Part shown: positions 17,618-27,126 of the stretch, piece after piece
How the letters are laid out: every line of letters starts with the position of its first letter
Numbering within the stretch: position 1 is the first letter of the stretch
Notes under the pieces: generated by a model
The model's input: only the letters and a program-made list of their open reading frames with translations
What the model was told of the DNA's origin: nothing
Databases searched by the model: none
Program-made: the position numbers and the translations under genes
NCBI GenBank assembly: GCA_050734185.1
Contig: JBOHUE010000157.1
Coordinates: 1 to 64,000, forward strand
Direction: 5' to 3'
Source of the DNA: JAFALX01 sp050734185
Lineage (GTDB): Bacteria; Chloroflexota; Dormibacteria; Aeolococcales; Aeolococcaceae
DNA: 64,000 nt

Positions 17618-19038
17618 CCCGCATCCTGGTCATCGCGCCATATCCGCCGGTGCGTGACGGCATTGCCGCGTACACGGTGCAGTCGGTGGCCCGCCTGCGT
17701 CACGCGGGCAATCACGTTGAGGTGCTGTCTCCGTACCCGTCCGCGGCACACCACCACCTGCCGCTCAACACCATCAACGGAGTGCTGCGGCTGATCCCGT
17801 ACGTTCGCCGTTTCGACACGGTCCTCGTGCAGTACCACCCGGACATCTTCTTCCCGCGCTCGAGCAGCGCAGCGGAACGCGAGCGCATCGCCGCGGCCCT
17901 CACGCTCGTGTGGCGCAGCGCAGCGCACGTCGAGATTCGAGTCCACGAAGCTGATTACGCGCGGGCGCATCGCGGGCCGGCGTGGCTGGCGACGCGCGCG
18001 ATGTGGCGCGCCGCGTCCCGGATAACGGTGCACACCGGCACCGAGCGGACACTGTTCCATCGAGCGTACGGCCTCCCGCTCGCACGCATCGAGGTGGAGC
18101 GTCACGGCAGCGACTTCGCCGTGCGCAGTGGCGACAGCCGTGATGACGCGCGTGCTCGGCTCGCGCTGCCGCGCGACCAGCTCATGTTTCTGTCGATCGG
18201 TTTCATCCAGCCGCACAAGGGCTTCGACCGGGCGATCCGGGCGTTCATCGCGAGTGGCGCCGCCGGATCGAGGGGGGCACGACTCGATGTCGTCGGTTCC
18301 GTGCGCGTCGAGGAACCGGCGTATGTCGCTCACCTGGAGGAGCTGCAGCGGCTCGCCGACGCGACCAGCGACGTGCATCTGCACGTGGGCTTCATCGGCG
18401 ATGAGGAGTTCGATACCTGGATCGTCGCCGCGGACGTCATCGTGCTGCCGTATCGCCACATCTGGTCATCGAGCGTGATGGAGCGCGCCGCACTGTACGG
18501 CCGGCCCGTCCTCGCCGCAAGGGTTGGCGGCCTCGCCGACCAAGCGCGGCCGAACACCACCCTGTTCGACGACGACGCCGAGCTGGCAGCCGCCATGCGG
18601 CACATCGTTGCGGAGCGCGGCGTCGCCCTCGACACGAGTCCGGCGCCGCGCATCCCCTGGCCGGACCCCGAAACGGCCACGCGCGCCATCGTCGAAGACG
18701 AGGTGCGGAGCCGCGCGGCCGCCGAGCGCCGCGCTCTGTTCCCGAGTGACCGAAACGGCGCTGCGCCGCCCACCTCCACAAACGGCACGGCCCTCACCGG
18801 CGTGAGCGCACGGCTGCGCCGGCTCCCGCCACTGCAGCTGCCCGCCCCCGAGTCACCCCGGCCCGGCGCGACTCCGCTCAAGCGGTTGATCCAGCGTCTC
18901 ACGCGCTGGCAGCTGGAGCCGATCGTGCATCAGGTCAACGAGCTGCAGCGGGTCGTCGCCAGCACACTGGAGGACCGCCCGCTCGGGGAATCGGATCAGG
19001 CGCCCGACAGCCCGCGGACGCTGGTGTCGCCCCCGTAG
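17614..19038 (+). CDS. GT4 family glycosyltransferase with C-terminal LPPL/LKR tail
   Basis: This 474-residue protein has a GT4 fold: PYPPVRDGIAAYTVQSV in the N-terminal lobe, LMFLSIGFIQPHKGFDRAI in the donor lobe, and SSVMERAALYGRPVLA as the E-containing loop. About 90 extra residues follow the catalytic domain. They include LPPLQLP, then TPLKRLIQRLTRWQLEPIV and a short amphipathic helix, which resembles a stretch in the methyltransferase at 13192–14403. The GTG start lies in a GTGA overlap with the previous GT4. Its 3' end runs 43 bases into the convergent propeller gene. Confidence 0.8.
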   Translation: MTRILVIAPYPPVRDGIAAYTVQSVARLRHAGNHVEVLSPYPSAAHHHLPLNTINGVLRLIPYVRRFDTVLVQYHPDIFFPRSSSAAERERIAAALTLVWRSAAHVEIRVHEADYARAHRGPAWLATRAMWRAASRITVHTGTERTLFHRAYGLPLARIEVERHGSDFAVRSGDSRDDARARLALPRDQLMFLSIGFIQPHKGFDRAIRAFIASGAAGSRGARLDVVGSVRVEEPAYVAHLEELQRLADATSDVHLHVGFIGDEEFDTWIVAADVIVLPYRHIWSSSVMERAALYGRPVLAARVGGLADQARPNTTLFDDDAELAAAMRHIVAERGVALDTSPAPRIPWPDPETATRAIVEDEVRSRAAAERRALFPSDRNGAAPPTSTNGTALTGVSARLRRLPPLQLPAPESPRPGATPLKRLIQRLTRWQLEPIVHQVNELQRVVASTLEDRPLGESDQAPDSPRTLVSPP

Positions 19039-21542
19039 TTCGGAGAGAACACCGGCGGAGCCCCCGCGAACGAGTGGAACCCGCCGTAGTAGTCAACGAC
19101 CCACCCCTGGGTGCTTGACCCCGGCACGAACACGATGCCGCGGGCGATGTCCCAGGCGGGCCAGTAGCCGGTGATCTGCTGCGGGGTGAGCTGCGGCGGC
19201 GCGCTGCCGGGCACGCCGAAGGGATGCGGCCCGCCGAGGCCGTCCATCACATAGCCGCCGGTTCCGGCCGGATCGAGGGCGAACCGGTGGGCGATGTCCC
19301 AGCCGGGCCAGTACGCGGTCACGGCGGCGTTCGCCGGGATGTCGCCGCTCACGCCGAACGCGTGCACTCCCCCGAGACCGTCCAAGACGTAGCCGCTGAC
19401 GCCATCCGACCGAAGCTGCACGTCGCGCGCGATGTTCCATCCCTGCCAGTACGCGGTCACCTGCACGCTCGGAGGCATGTCACCCGGCACGCCGAACGGA
19501 TGCAGGCCACCGAGACCGTCGAGGACGTAGCCGCTCTGGCCGTCGGGGCGCACCGCGATGCCGCGAGCGATGTCCCAGCCGGGCCAATAGGCGGTCGCGG
19601 CAACCGGCGGCGCGGTGCCGAATGGGTGCACCCCGCCGAAGGCGTCGAGCGTGTATCCGCCCGCGCCACCGGCGGCGACCGCGATGCCGCGGACGATGTC
19701 CCAGTTGGGCCATTCCGTGGCGCCGTACATCGGCGCGGACGACCCGGGATCGAGGATGCCCGTCGCTGAAACGGCGTACAAGCCCTTGAAGGGAGTGCTG
19801 TACAGCGCCGCCGACGCGATGGTCGTCGTCGCCGTGTTGGTCGAGAACCCCGCATCCTGGGTCGCAGCCCGGGTGGCCGCCTGCACGGTGAAGGCATACG
19901 AGTGCCCGGGCACGCCGTTGAAGGGCATGCTCGTCTGGTTCGTCGTGCCGTAGCGAATCCAGCCGCCCGCAGCCTGGTCCCTGACCCAGACGATGTACGA
20001 GCTGGCGGGGACGCTCGACGGGTCGAGACTCCAGGTGAGGGTGATCCCGGTCGTCGCCTGCAGCGGGGACAGCGCGCCCATCGTCGCGCTCGGCGCCATC
20101 TGACCGCTCAGCTGGGCGTTCCCGTGGAAGCCGGTCCACGATCCGGGCAAGATCTTCGTCGTTCCCGGGATGGGGAACGCCCGCACTGTCCAGGCGGTGC
20201 GCGCGCTGTTCGCCTGGCTGAGCGTGATGACGCTCACCTTGCCGGCGCCCAGGTCCGCGAACGTCGGCGCCGCGAAGCCGCCGACGTCCAGCGGCCCTGC
20301 CGTCAGCGCCACCTGTCCCGCGTTGTTGTAGGCCCGCAGCGTCGCCCCGGCGATGATCCAGACGCCGTTGCTCGAGCCACTGCCGATCGGGCCGATTGCC
20401 GGATTCGACTCCAGGCTGCCCACGCCAGGATGCGCCGGCCAGCCGGCGAGTGCGTTGCCGGTCCAGTCCCACGCGTAGAGCGAGCCGTCCTCGCTCGCCT
20501 CGACGACGTCGCGGCTCCCGTTGCCGAAGAGATCGCCGAGCGCGGGTGACGCAATGTTCATCGCCCCCGTTGACGCGGGCCAGCCGCCGAACGAGGACCC
20601 CGCACCGGTGAACCCATGCACCTGGTCGCCCGCGGGCCCGCTGTAGAGATTGCCGGTGCCCGCATAGATGGCGACGTTGTGGCCGTCGAGGTCCACAGCG
20701 GCGCTCGAGGACCAGGGAACCTGGTCGATCGTGTGGGGCCAGCCCGGGATGACGCAGTTCGATTGGTTCGCGTAGCTGTTGGCCACGCACCCGGTCGGTC
20801 GGAAGGCCCAGTACACGCCGCCCGTCGGGTACGGCTCGTACAGCGGTCCGGAGGAATCGAAGCCGACCACGATGTCGAGCTGCCCGTGATGCTCGAGGTC
20901 GACCAGCGTGGGTGTATCGAACGCCGTGTCCCAGACGTGGAGCGGAAAGCCCGACAGCACGTTGCCGTAGCGATCCCACGCCCAGAGATGCTGGTCCCAC
21001 GCAGCCGCCACCAGCTCCTTGTGGCCGTCACCAAAGAGGTCACCCACGGCGACACCACCGAACACACCGGGATTCACGCCGGGTCCAGGTGGGTCGGTGT
21101 GCTGCGGCCATCCCGGGAACACCGATCCGTCGCCGTTGAAGACATAGATGTAGCCCGCCTCGGAGGTGGCGATCACCTCGTCACGCCCGTCGCCGGTGAG
21201 GTCGGCGACTGTTGGAGTGCTGTGGATGGGGCCACCGATGTACTGGGGCCAGCCCGGGAGCACCGCGCCGGTGACGCCATCGAACGCCCACACGCTGCCG
21301 TCGGGGAAGCCGGCCACGACCTGCTTGCGCCCGTCACCGAAGAGGTCGGCGACCGTTCCTCCGCCGAACGGCTCCGACGAGATCCCCGACGGCGGGCTCG
21401 ACTTACCGGGCGCGACGTGGACGGTGGCGGACCAGCTCGCGGTCAGCGTCGGCGGCGCTGCAGGGGCCGGCGTGCTGCCACCAGCGCCGGTTGCGAACAC
21501 GTAGGCCGACAGGACTGCGGCACTCCACGAAAACGCCCCCAT
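18996..21542 (-). CDS. secreted FG-GAP/VCBS-type beta-propeller protein with fibronectin III domain and six-unit repeat module
   Basis: The 848-residue product has an N-terminal hydrophobic signal (about 5–20). Residues of about 50–480 contain repeats such as VADLFGDGRKQVVAGFPDGSVWAFD and VADLTGDGRDEVIATSE, which are FG-GAP/VCBS repeats that build a calcium-binding propeller. A fibronectin type III-like domain follows (about 490–585). The last 260 residues hold six units with the same GGLHPFG and WPGWDIARG cores as the metalloprotease. A surface-exposed adhesive or scaffold role is inferred. The stop lies inside the convergent GT4 gene. Confidence 0.8.
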   Translation of the reverse strand: MGAFSWSAAVLSAYVFATGAGGSTPAPAAPPTLTASWSATVHVAPGKSSPPSGISSEPFGGGTVADLFGDGRKQVVAGFPDGSVWAFDGVTGAVLPGWPQYIGGPIHSTPTVADLTGDGRDEVIATSEAGYIYVFNGDGSVFPGWPQHTDPPGPGVNPGVFGGVAVGDLFGDGHKELVAAAWDQHLWAWDRYGNVLSGFPLHVWDTAFDTPTLVDLEHHGQLDIVVGFDSSGPLYEPYPTGGVYWAFRPTGCVANSYANQSNCVIPGWPHTIDQVPWSSSAAVDLDGHNVAIYAGTGNLYSGPAGDQVHGFTGAGSSFGGWPASTGAMNIASPALGDLFGNGSRDVVEASEDGSLYAWDWTGNALAGWPAHPGVGSLESNPAIGPIGSGSSNGVWIIAGATLRAYNNAGQVALTAGPLDVGGFAAPTFADLGAGKVSVITLSQANSARTAWTVRAFPIPGTTKILPGSWTGFHGNAQLSGQMAPSATMGALSPLQATTGITLTWSLDPSSVPASSYIVWVRDQAAGGWIRYGTTNQTSMPFNGVPGHSYAFTVQAATRAATQDAGFSTNTATTTIASAALYSTPFKGLYAVSATGILDPGSSAPMYGATEWPNWDIVRGIAVAAGGAGGYTLDAFGGVHPFGTAPPVAATAYWPGWDIARGIAVRPDGQSGYVLDGLGGLHPFGVPGDMPPSVQVTAYWQGWNIARDVQLRSDGVSGYVLDGLGGVHAFGVSGDIPANAAVTAYWPGWDIAHRFALDPAGTGGYVMDGLGGPHPFGVPGSAPPQLTPQQITGYWPAWDIARGIVFVPGSSTQGWVVDYYGGFHSFAGAPPVFSPNYGGDTSVRGLSGA

Positions 21543-21551
21543 ACGACCCTG

Positions 21552-21557
21552 AGCCTA
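21552..21557 (-). promoter_or_regulatory. −10 element for the propeller gene
   Basis: TAGGCT on the minus strand, nine bases before the ATG at 21542. Fits a leaderless transcript. Confidence 0.35.
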
Positions 21558-21663
21558 TGGACCCCCTGCACCCGCCATCCGCGTCGCTACAGGCTCGTCG
21601 CAGCGCGGTCATCGATTGCGAAAGACGCCGCGGAACGCGACACGACGCGCCTGCCATGCCCAC

Positions 21664-21669
21664 TACCAT
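21664..21669 (+). promoter_or_regulatory. −10 element for the GT4 gene at 21680
   Basis: TACCAT, ten bases before the ATG at 21680, in the 137-base divergent gap. Fits a leaderless or nearly leaderless transcript. Confidence 0.3.
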
Positions 21670-21679
21670 GTGATCGCAC

Positions 21680-22837
21680 ATGGCGGATACGCCCTTGCGG
21701 CTCTGCGTCGAAGCAAACGTCATCTGCGCGACACATCAAAGTGGCGTCGGCCACGCGGCCCAGGGGTTGATCACCGCGCTGGTGCGCGACACCGAAGCGC
21801 AACAGCATGTGCACGTCGTGCTGATCGTACCGCTGCGCGGTGCTGCACGACTGCAGCGCGTGGGACTCGGCTCTGTGTCGCGACTCACGATACCGCTGCC
21901 GCTCCGTGGCTACGAGCGGTGGGCGGCAGTGCCGGTGTTGCCACCACTGGACGTGTTGTTCGGCCGCGGCACATACCTCTTCACGAACTACGGCAACTGG
22001 CCGTTGCTGCGCTCGAGATCGTTGACGATCATTCACGACGTCGCATTTCTCCGCCACCCTGCGACCGTCGAGGAGCGCACCGGCGCCAGGCTGCGTCACA
22101 ACGCACGGCGATGGGCGCACCGCACGTCGATGGTGCTCGTGCCCTCGGAGTTCTCGCGCACCGAGCTGAGCGCATGCCTCGATCTCGATCCGGCGCGCAT
22201 TGCGGTGATGCCGCTCGGCGTCGACACCACGATCTTCTTCCCGCGCCGTGCCGACGAGGTGCACGCGACGCTGCGCCGCCTCGGGCTGTCTCCGGGGTAC
22301 GTGCTGTATTTCGGCAACATCGAGCCGCGCAAGAACCTGGCACGGCTTGTGCGCGCCTACGGCGCTGTCGATCGCGAGCTGCAGCAGCAGCACCCCCTGG
22401 TGCTCGCCGGCAGCACCAGCTGGAGAGCGGAGGAGATCGAGCGCGAGATCGCGAACGCGCAATCGCGCGGATACAGAGTCGAGCGGCTTCCGGGCCGCAT
22501 CAGCGACACGGATCTCCCGGCGCTGCTCAGCGGCGCGGCGATGCTGGCGCATCCGTCGCTGTACGAGGGGTTCGGACTGGTACCGCTGCAGGCGATGGCG
22601 TGCGCCACGCCGGTGCTCGTCTCCAATCGTGCAGCCATGCCCGAGGTCGCCGGCGGCGCCGGGTTGTACGTCGATCCCCTGCAGGAGGACGACATCACGC
22701 GCGGCATCGAGACGTTGTTGACCGACGCCGGCCTGCGCGCATCGCTGAGCGCCGCCGGCCGGTTACGCGCGTCCACCTTCACGTGGCAGCGCACGGCCAC
22801 CAGCTTTCTGGACGCCGTGCGGACCCTCAACACGTAG
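21680..22837 (+). CDS. GT4 family glycosyltransferase (mannosyltransferase-like)
   Basis: The 385-residue protein has an acceptor lobe with the loop SGVGHAAQGL near residue 22 and a donor lobe with GYVLYFGNIEPRKNLARLVRAY, RISDTDLPALLSGAAMLAHPSLYEGFGLVPLQAM, and a C-terminal AWR-like helix. The FGNxEPRKN and PSLYEGFGL motifs (the E(x)7E site) are typical of GT4 mannosyl- and rhamnosyltransferases acting on GDP- or dTDP-sugars. It is transcribed alone between two secreted repeat-protein genes and may decorate the same surface glycan. Confidence 0.85.
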   Translation: MADTPLRLCVEANVICATHQSGVGHAAQGLITALVRDTEAQQHVHVVLIVPLRGAARLQRVGLGSVSRLTIPLPLRGYERWAAVPVLPPLDVLFGRGTYLFTNYGNWPLLRSRSLTIIHDVAFLRHPATVEERTGARLRHNARRWAHRTSMVLVPSEFSRTELSACLDLDPARIAVMPLGVDTTIFFPRRADEVHATLRRLGLSPGYVLYFGNIEPRKNLARLVRAYGAVDRELQQQHPLVLAGSTSWRAEEIEREIANAQSRGYRVERLPGRISDTDLPALLSGAAMLAHPSLYEGFGLVPLQAMACATPVLVSNRAAMPEVAGGAGLYVDPLQEDDITRGIETLLTDAGLRASLSAAGRLRASTFTWQRTATSFLDAVRTLNT

Positions 22838-22936
22838 CCCACCATCCGCAACGACGTTGTTACGACGCCATCATTTCGTTCAGGCGGTTCACACCGACCA
22901 TGCAACGGGCGGTATCGATAATCGCAGGAGCATGGT

Positions 22937-25159
22937 GTGGCGCAGCACGGCGGTACAGGTCGCAGTTGGCACAAACTGGCTGCGCTCGCACTCGCCGGCG
23001 CGGTGGTCACCGTCCTTGCGCCCACCGGTATCACCGCGCACGCCGACACCGCACACTCACTCGTCACCGCTGGGGCGCCGCTGGCCATCGCCGGCGCCGT
23101 GGCGCCGGGCATCATCGACAACAACCTGTGCTCGAGTCATCCGTACGGGACGGTGATGATCAGTGGCGCGTCGTGGGCCGGCGGCCTGGGACATCCGCCG
23201 TCGTCGGGTGGCGCGACGTTCGATGTGTCCAGCAACTGGGACGGCTCGTCGTGCTGGCGCAGCGAGGAGCCGACCGACGGCAGGGACAGCTACGGAACGC
23301 AGTACCAGTGCACCGAACTGGCGATGCGTGTTGCCGACCTCGAGTGGGGTGAGGGCAGCGAGAGAGCGTGGTCGGCGGCAGGCTGGACCGGCGACGGTTA
23401 CAGCATGTTCGACGCCGGCCCCAGGCTTGCTGTCCCGCTCGTGGCGACGCCCAACGGCTCAGGATCGCTGCCGAGTCCAGGCGACATCATGGTGTGGGAC
23501 GCAACGCCGAGTGACACCACCGGCCACGTTGCGGTGGTCGAGCGAGTCGACACGGTGGCGCAGCGGGTCTGGGTCGTCAGCCAGAACAGCTACGCCGCCG
23601 AATATGGTCTTCCCTACTCCGGCACCACCATCGATCCGACAGCTCAGTTTGGTCTTCCGCTGCGCGGTTGGCTCGGCAGTCCGCGGCCGACGCGCGGTGT
23701 CGCGCTGCGCAGCGACGGTGTATCGGGATACGCGCTCGACGGTTGGGGTGGCGTGCTCCCGTTCGGCGGTGCACCGCCGCTGAGCGTCAGCGCGTACTGG
23801 CCCGACTGGGACATCGCACGCGGGATGGCAATGCGCGCCGACGCGTCCGGCGGATACGTCCTCGACGCCTTCGGGGTCCTGCATCCCTTTGGCAGCGCGC
23901 CGGATGTCGCCATCAGCGCGTACTGGCCCGGGTGGGACATCGCCCGCGCCGTCGTGCTTCGATCCGACGGTGTGAGCGGGTACGTTCTCGATGGTCTCGG
24001 CGGCCTGCATCCCTTCGGCGGCGCGCCCTCGGTGGCGATCAGCGCGTACTGGCCGGGCTGGGACATCGCGCGTGCCGTCGTACTCCGGCCGGACGGCGTG
24101 AGCGGCTACGTTCTCGACGGACTCGGCGGCCTCAATCCATTCGGCGGCGCGCCGTCGGTCGGCGCCACCGCGTACTGGCCGTCGTGGGACATCGCCCGTG
24201 CCGTGACGCTGGTGACCGACAACAGCAATCCACATGTGCCGGCGAACTCCGGCTGGACGCTCGACGGCTGGGGCGGCGTGCACCCGTTCGGCGGTGCGCC
24301 GGCCGTCGACTTCCCAGCAAATCCGTACTTTTCCGGTCGCGACGTCGCCCGCGGCATCGCCTTTCAACCGTTGATGGACGCCGGTGTGACGGTCGACGGC
24401 CGGTCGACCCCCGCAGCGTTTCGCGTCACACCGCCTGTCCGTGCACTCGCGTACAAACCCGGGACGAGCAGCGGCTACCTGCTGGATGGCTACGGAGGCC
24501 TCACGCCGTTTGCCGGAGCGCCCGCTCTCTCGGCTGCGTCGGCGAAACCGCGCTGGCCGGAGTGGGACATCGCGCGCGGCGTCGCTCTTCGCGCCAACGG
24601 GACGAGCGGTTACGTGCTCGACGGCTTCGGCGGCCTGCACCCGTACGGCGGGGCGCCGAACGTGGTCATCACCGGGTACTGGCAGGGCCACGATCTCGCA
24701 CGCGGAGTGGTGCTCCGGGCTGATGGCGTGAGCGGCTACGTGCTGGACGCGCACGGCGCGCTGTGGCCGTTCGGCGGCGCACCCGCGATCGCGACGACGA
24801 CCACCTGGTCGACCGACGTCGCCCGCGGAGTCGTGCTGACGTCGAATGGGACGGGTGGCTACGTGCTCGACGCATATGGTGGCGTGAATCCGTTCGGCTC
24901 TGCGTCGGCGAGTGCAGCGCCCATGTGGCCCGGATGGGACCTGGCCCGCAGCATCGCGCTCCTCACCGATACGAGTGGATACATCCTCGACAGCTGGGGC
25001 GGCGTGCACCCGTTCGGCGGCGCGCCACTCCTGCCCGGCGCCCGCTACTGGCCGGGGTCCGACGCCGCGCGAGGCATCGCGCTCTCCGGGTCATCGACCG
25101 CACAGTCGCCGTCGGGCACCGTCGCCTACCTCAACGGAGCGACGAGCAGCGTCTCGTAG
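22937..25159 (+). CDS. secreted CHAP-domain cell-wall hydrolase with about eleven repeat units
   Basis: The 740-residue product starts at GTG with GCAGGAG six bases upstream. It has a signal peptide ending near ITAHADT (about residue 38). A CHAP amidase/endopeptidase domain follows, with the catalytic Cys125 in QYQCTEL, His197 in GHVAVVE and a downstream SQNSY. This family cleaves peptidoglycan cross-links or stem amides. From about residue 250 the protein is made of ten clear GGLHPFG/YWPGWDIARG units and one degenerate unit in the middle, which divides them into two sets. The repeats match those of the two other secreted proteins here, and probably bind the cell surface. Confidence 0.85.
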   Translation: MAQHGGTGRSWHKLAALALAGAVVTVLAPTGITAHADTAHSLVTAGAPLAIAGAVAPGIIDNNLCSSHPYGTVMISGASWAGGLGHPPSSGGATFDVSSNWDGSSCWRSEEPTDGRDSYGTQYQCTELAMRVADLEWGEGSERAWSAAGWTGDGYSMFDAGPRLAVPLVATPNGSGSLPSPGDIMVWDATPSDTTGHVAVVERVDTVAQRVWVVSQNSYAAEYGLPYSGTTIDPTAQFGLPLRGWLGSPRPTRGVALRSDGVSGYALDGWGGVLPFGGAPPLSVSAYWPDWDIARGMAMRADASGGYVLDAFGVLHPFGSAPDVAISAYWPGWDIARAVVLRSDGVSGYVLDGLGGLHPFGGAPSVAISAYWPGWDIARAVVLRPDGVSGYVLDGLGGLNPFGGAPSVGATAYWPSWDIARAVTLVTDNSNPHVPANSGWTLDGWGGVHPFGGAPAVDFPANPYFSGRDVARGIAFQPLMDAGVTVDGRSTPAAFRVTPPVRALAYKPGTSSGYLLDGYGGLTPFAGAPALSAASAKPRWPEWDIARGVALRANGTSGYVLDGFGGLHPYGGAPNVVITGYWQGHDLARGVVLRADGVSGYVLDAHGALWPFGGAPAIATTTTWSTDVARGVVLTSNGTGGYVLDAYGGVNPFGSASASAAPMWPGWDLARSIALLTDTSGYILDSWGGVHPFGGAPLLPGARYWPGSDAARGIALSGSSTAQSPSGTVAYLNGATSSVS

Positions 25160-25244
25160 CGGATCCCAGCCTCAGCCGCGGCACGACTGCCGGCGGCGCC
25201 GAAGCACGGACATACTATCGGTGCATCGGGTAAATCCCGACACC

Positions 25245-25315
25245 GCCCCCTTAGCTCATCGGTAGAGCAGCCGGCTTTTAACCGGTTGAGGGAGGTTCGA
25301 TTCCTCCAGGGGGCA
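25245..25315 (+). tRNA. tRNA-Lys (anticodon TTT)
   Basis: A full cloverleaf can be drawn. The acceptor stem pairs 25245–25251 with 25308–25314, the D stem is GCTC/GAGC, the anticodon stem GCCGG/CCGGT encloses CTTTTAA with anticodon TTT, and the T arm is GGAGG-TTCGATT-CCTCC. The variable region has four bases. The discriminator is A25315 and CCA is not encoded. The stop of the VirD4-like gene on the other strand starts at the very next base. Confidence 0.95.
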
Positions 25316-27067
25316 TCAGCGACGGTGCGCGGCGCGCACCTGCTCCGCTGCAGCGATGTATCGCTGTGCCGCGTAACGCCTATACCGCTTGCTGCGGTAC
25401 CACGGGCGCAACTGCAGCAGCATCGGTGGCCGGCCGCGGTACAGCGCGACAGCGCTCGACGAGTCCAGCTGGCGCAGCGCATCGGGTGGCGCGATGTTGT
25501 CGTTGCGCACCGAGTACGCGCGGCTGACGCGACCATCGGCTCTGCTGACCTGCACGTCGGTGACCGCGTGACGGCCGACGAGCCGGGAGAGCAGGTCGAC
25601 GGTCTCGGGATCGGTGATGCCCGGAAGAATCAGCTTCGCCGGGTGGTTGTTGAGGATCGAGTGCGCGCGATCCGCACCATAGCGCGCACGCAGTTGCGAC
25701 AGGTCCTGCACGATCGACAGCAGCAGCACGCCGCGACCTGCGCCCTGTGACGCGAGACCGGGAAGGTCCTCGATGGGGACGACGTTGGCGAGCTCGTCGA
25801 GAAACAGACCGAGCGCGTGATCGAGCCTGCCCCGCGGTGACTCCTCCGCGATGGTGTATGCCTCGGTCACGACGGTCATCAGAATGCCGACGAAGAGGCC
25901 GGCGATGCGCTCCGGCGCGAGTCGCGGCGTGCAGAGGTAGAGGGTGCCGCCACGTTCGAGGAAGGCTCGCGGATCGAACCTGCTCGACTCGGCCGATGCC
26001 GCGGCTGCCCGCTCGTTGAACACGTTGAAGATGCGCATCACCGTGGAGAACACGGTGCCGCGCTCACGTTCCGGGCGCTGATCCACCGACGCGACCATCG
26101 ACAGCGCGCGCGCTGCATCCGCGTGGTGCGGCCGCGAGTCGTCGCTCTGCAGATCCTCCAGCAATGCCATCGGTGTCGCGAGGTCGAAGCCGTGGATCCA
26201 GGTGTGCACGTCGACGACGGTGCATCCCGCGTTGGCCGCAGCGAACAGCAGCGGTGCGATGAGCAGCTTGCCCGACTCCGCCCAGTGCGCCCAGTCGTTG
26301 TCGCCACGGCTGGAGCCCTGCTGCAGCCCGGCGCAGAGCCATGCAGCCACAAGCCATGCGCGGTCGAGGTCCTCACACCCGGCAAGGGGCGACCACGTGA
26401 CCGACGGCGCGCGCTCGCCCAATTCCCCGGTGGGGTCGTACACATACACGGGTCCGACGCGTTGCCGGCGTGCCGCGGTCAGCGCGAGCAGCTCGCCCTT
26501 GGTGCTGGTAACGACCGCGGGCCCACGCCAGTCGAGCAGGTTCGGCACCACCAGGCACGTCGTCTTCCCCGACCGCGTGGGTCCGACGACGAGCACGCTG
26601 GTCTCGCGTTCGGTGAGGACGAGACGGCGCCACGCGCGACCGAGCACGAAGCGACCAGGGCGCGCGGAGCGTGCACGGAGACCGCGCATGTCGCGGGCGC
26701 GTGCCCACCGTGAGATCGCGCGGATGCGCCGCGGTGAGCGCGGAACGAGGAGTCGTATCACCAACACGGCGCCGGCCGGCGGCACCGCGCACAACACGGC
26801 GAACGCGGTGAAGAACACCGCCGCGTGCGTGTGCGCGCCGGCTCCCACCAGGTCCCATGCGGCGATGCCGCCGCCGGACCGCACGAGCGCCACGATGCGT
26901 GCGGGGTCGGCGTAGCGCAACAGGCCGACGGTGGGGTGGCCACCGGCGACCACCGAGGCGACGGTGAGCACCACCCACGCCGCGCACCACAGCATTGCAA
27001 GCGCGGCGACGAGCGCAAGCTCGGCGTGAGCGGATCGGCTCGAGCCGCGCGGAGTGCTCGCTATCAC
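25316..27067 (-). CDS. VirD4/TraG-type conjugative coupling ATPase (orphan)
   Basis: The 583-residue product starts at GTG. Two N-terminal hydrophobic segments (about 15–40 and 85–107) precede a T4SS-DNA-transfer ATPase domain with Walker [10 protein letters not shown] at 162–170, a VTSTKGEL strand after it, and Walker [11 protein letters not shown] near residue 405. The C-terminal part holds the conserved [18 protein letters not shown] region. Coupling proteins hand DNA or protein substrates to a type IV secretion channel, yet no relaxase or channel gene is in the window. The gene ends at the base next to tRNA-Lys. It could be the rest of an integrated element or a stable lineage gene with another role. 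Confidence 0.85.
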   Translation of the reverse strand: MIASTPRGSSRSAHAELALVAALAMLWCAAWVVLTVASVVAGGHPTVGLLRYADPARIVALVRSGGGIAAWDLVGAGAHTHAAVFFTAFAVLCAVPPAGAVLVIRLLVPRSPRRIRAISRWARARDMRGLRARSARPGRFVLGRAWRRLVLTERETSVLVVGPTRSGKTTCLVVPNLLDWRGPAVVTSTKGELLALTAARRQRVGPVYVYDPTGELGERAPSVTWSPLAGCEDLDRAWLVAAWLCAGLQQGSSRGDNDWAHWAESGKLLIAPLLFAAANAGCTVVDVHTWIHGFDLATPMALLEDLQSDDSRPHHADAARALSMVASVDQRPERERGTVFSTVMRIFNVFNERAAAASAESSRFDPRAFLERGGTLYLCTPRLAPERIAGLFVGILMTVVTEAYTIAEESPRGRLDHALGLFLDELANVVPIEDLPGLASQGAGRGVLLLSIVQDLSQLRARYGADRAHSILNNHPAKLILPGITDPETVDLLSRLVGRHAVTDVQVSRADGRVSRAYSVRNDNIAPPDALRQLDSSSAVALYRGRPPMLLQLRPWYRSKRYRRYAAQRYIAAAEQVRAAHRR

Positions 27068-27126
27068 GCCCCGAGTGTTCGCCGTCGAGACGGACGCGAG
27101 CCGGACGATCTTCCCTTACGGGAGCG

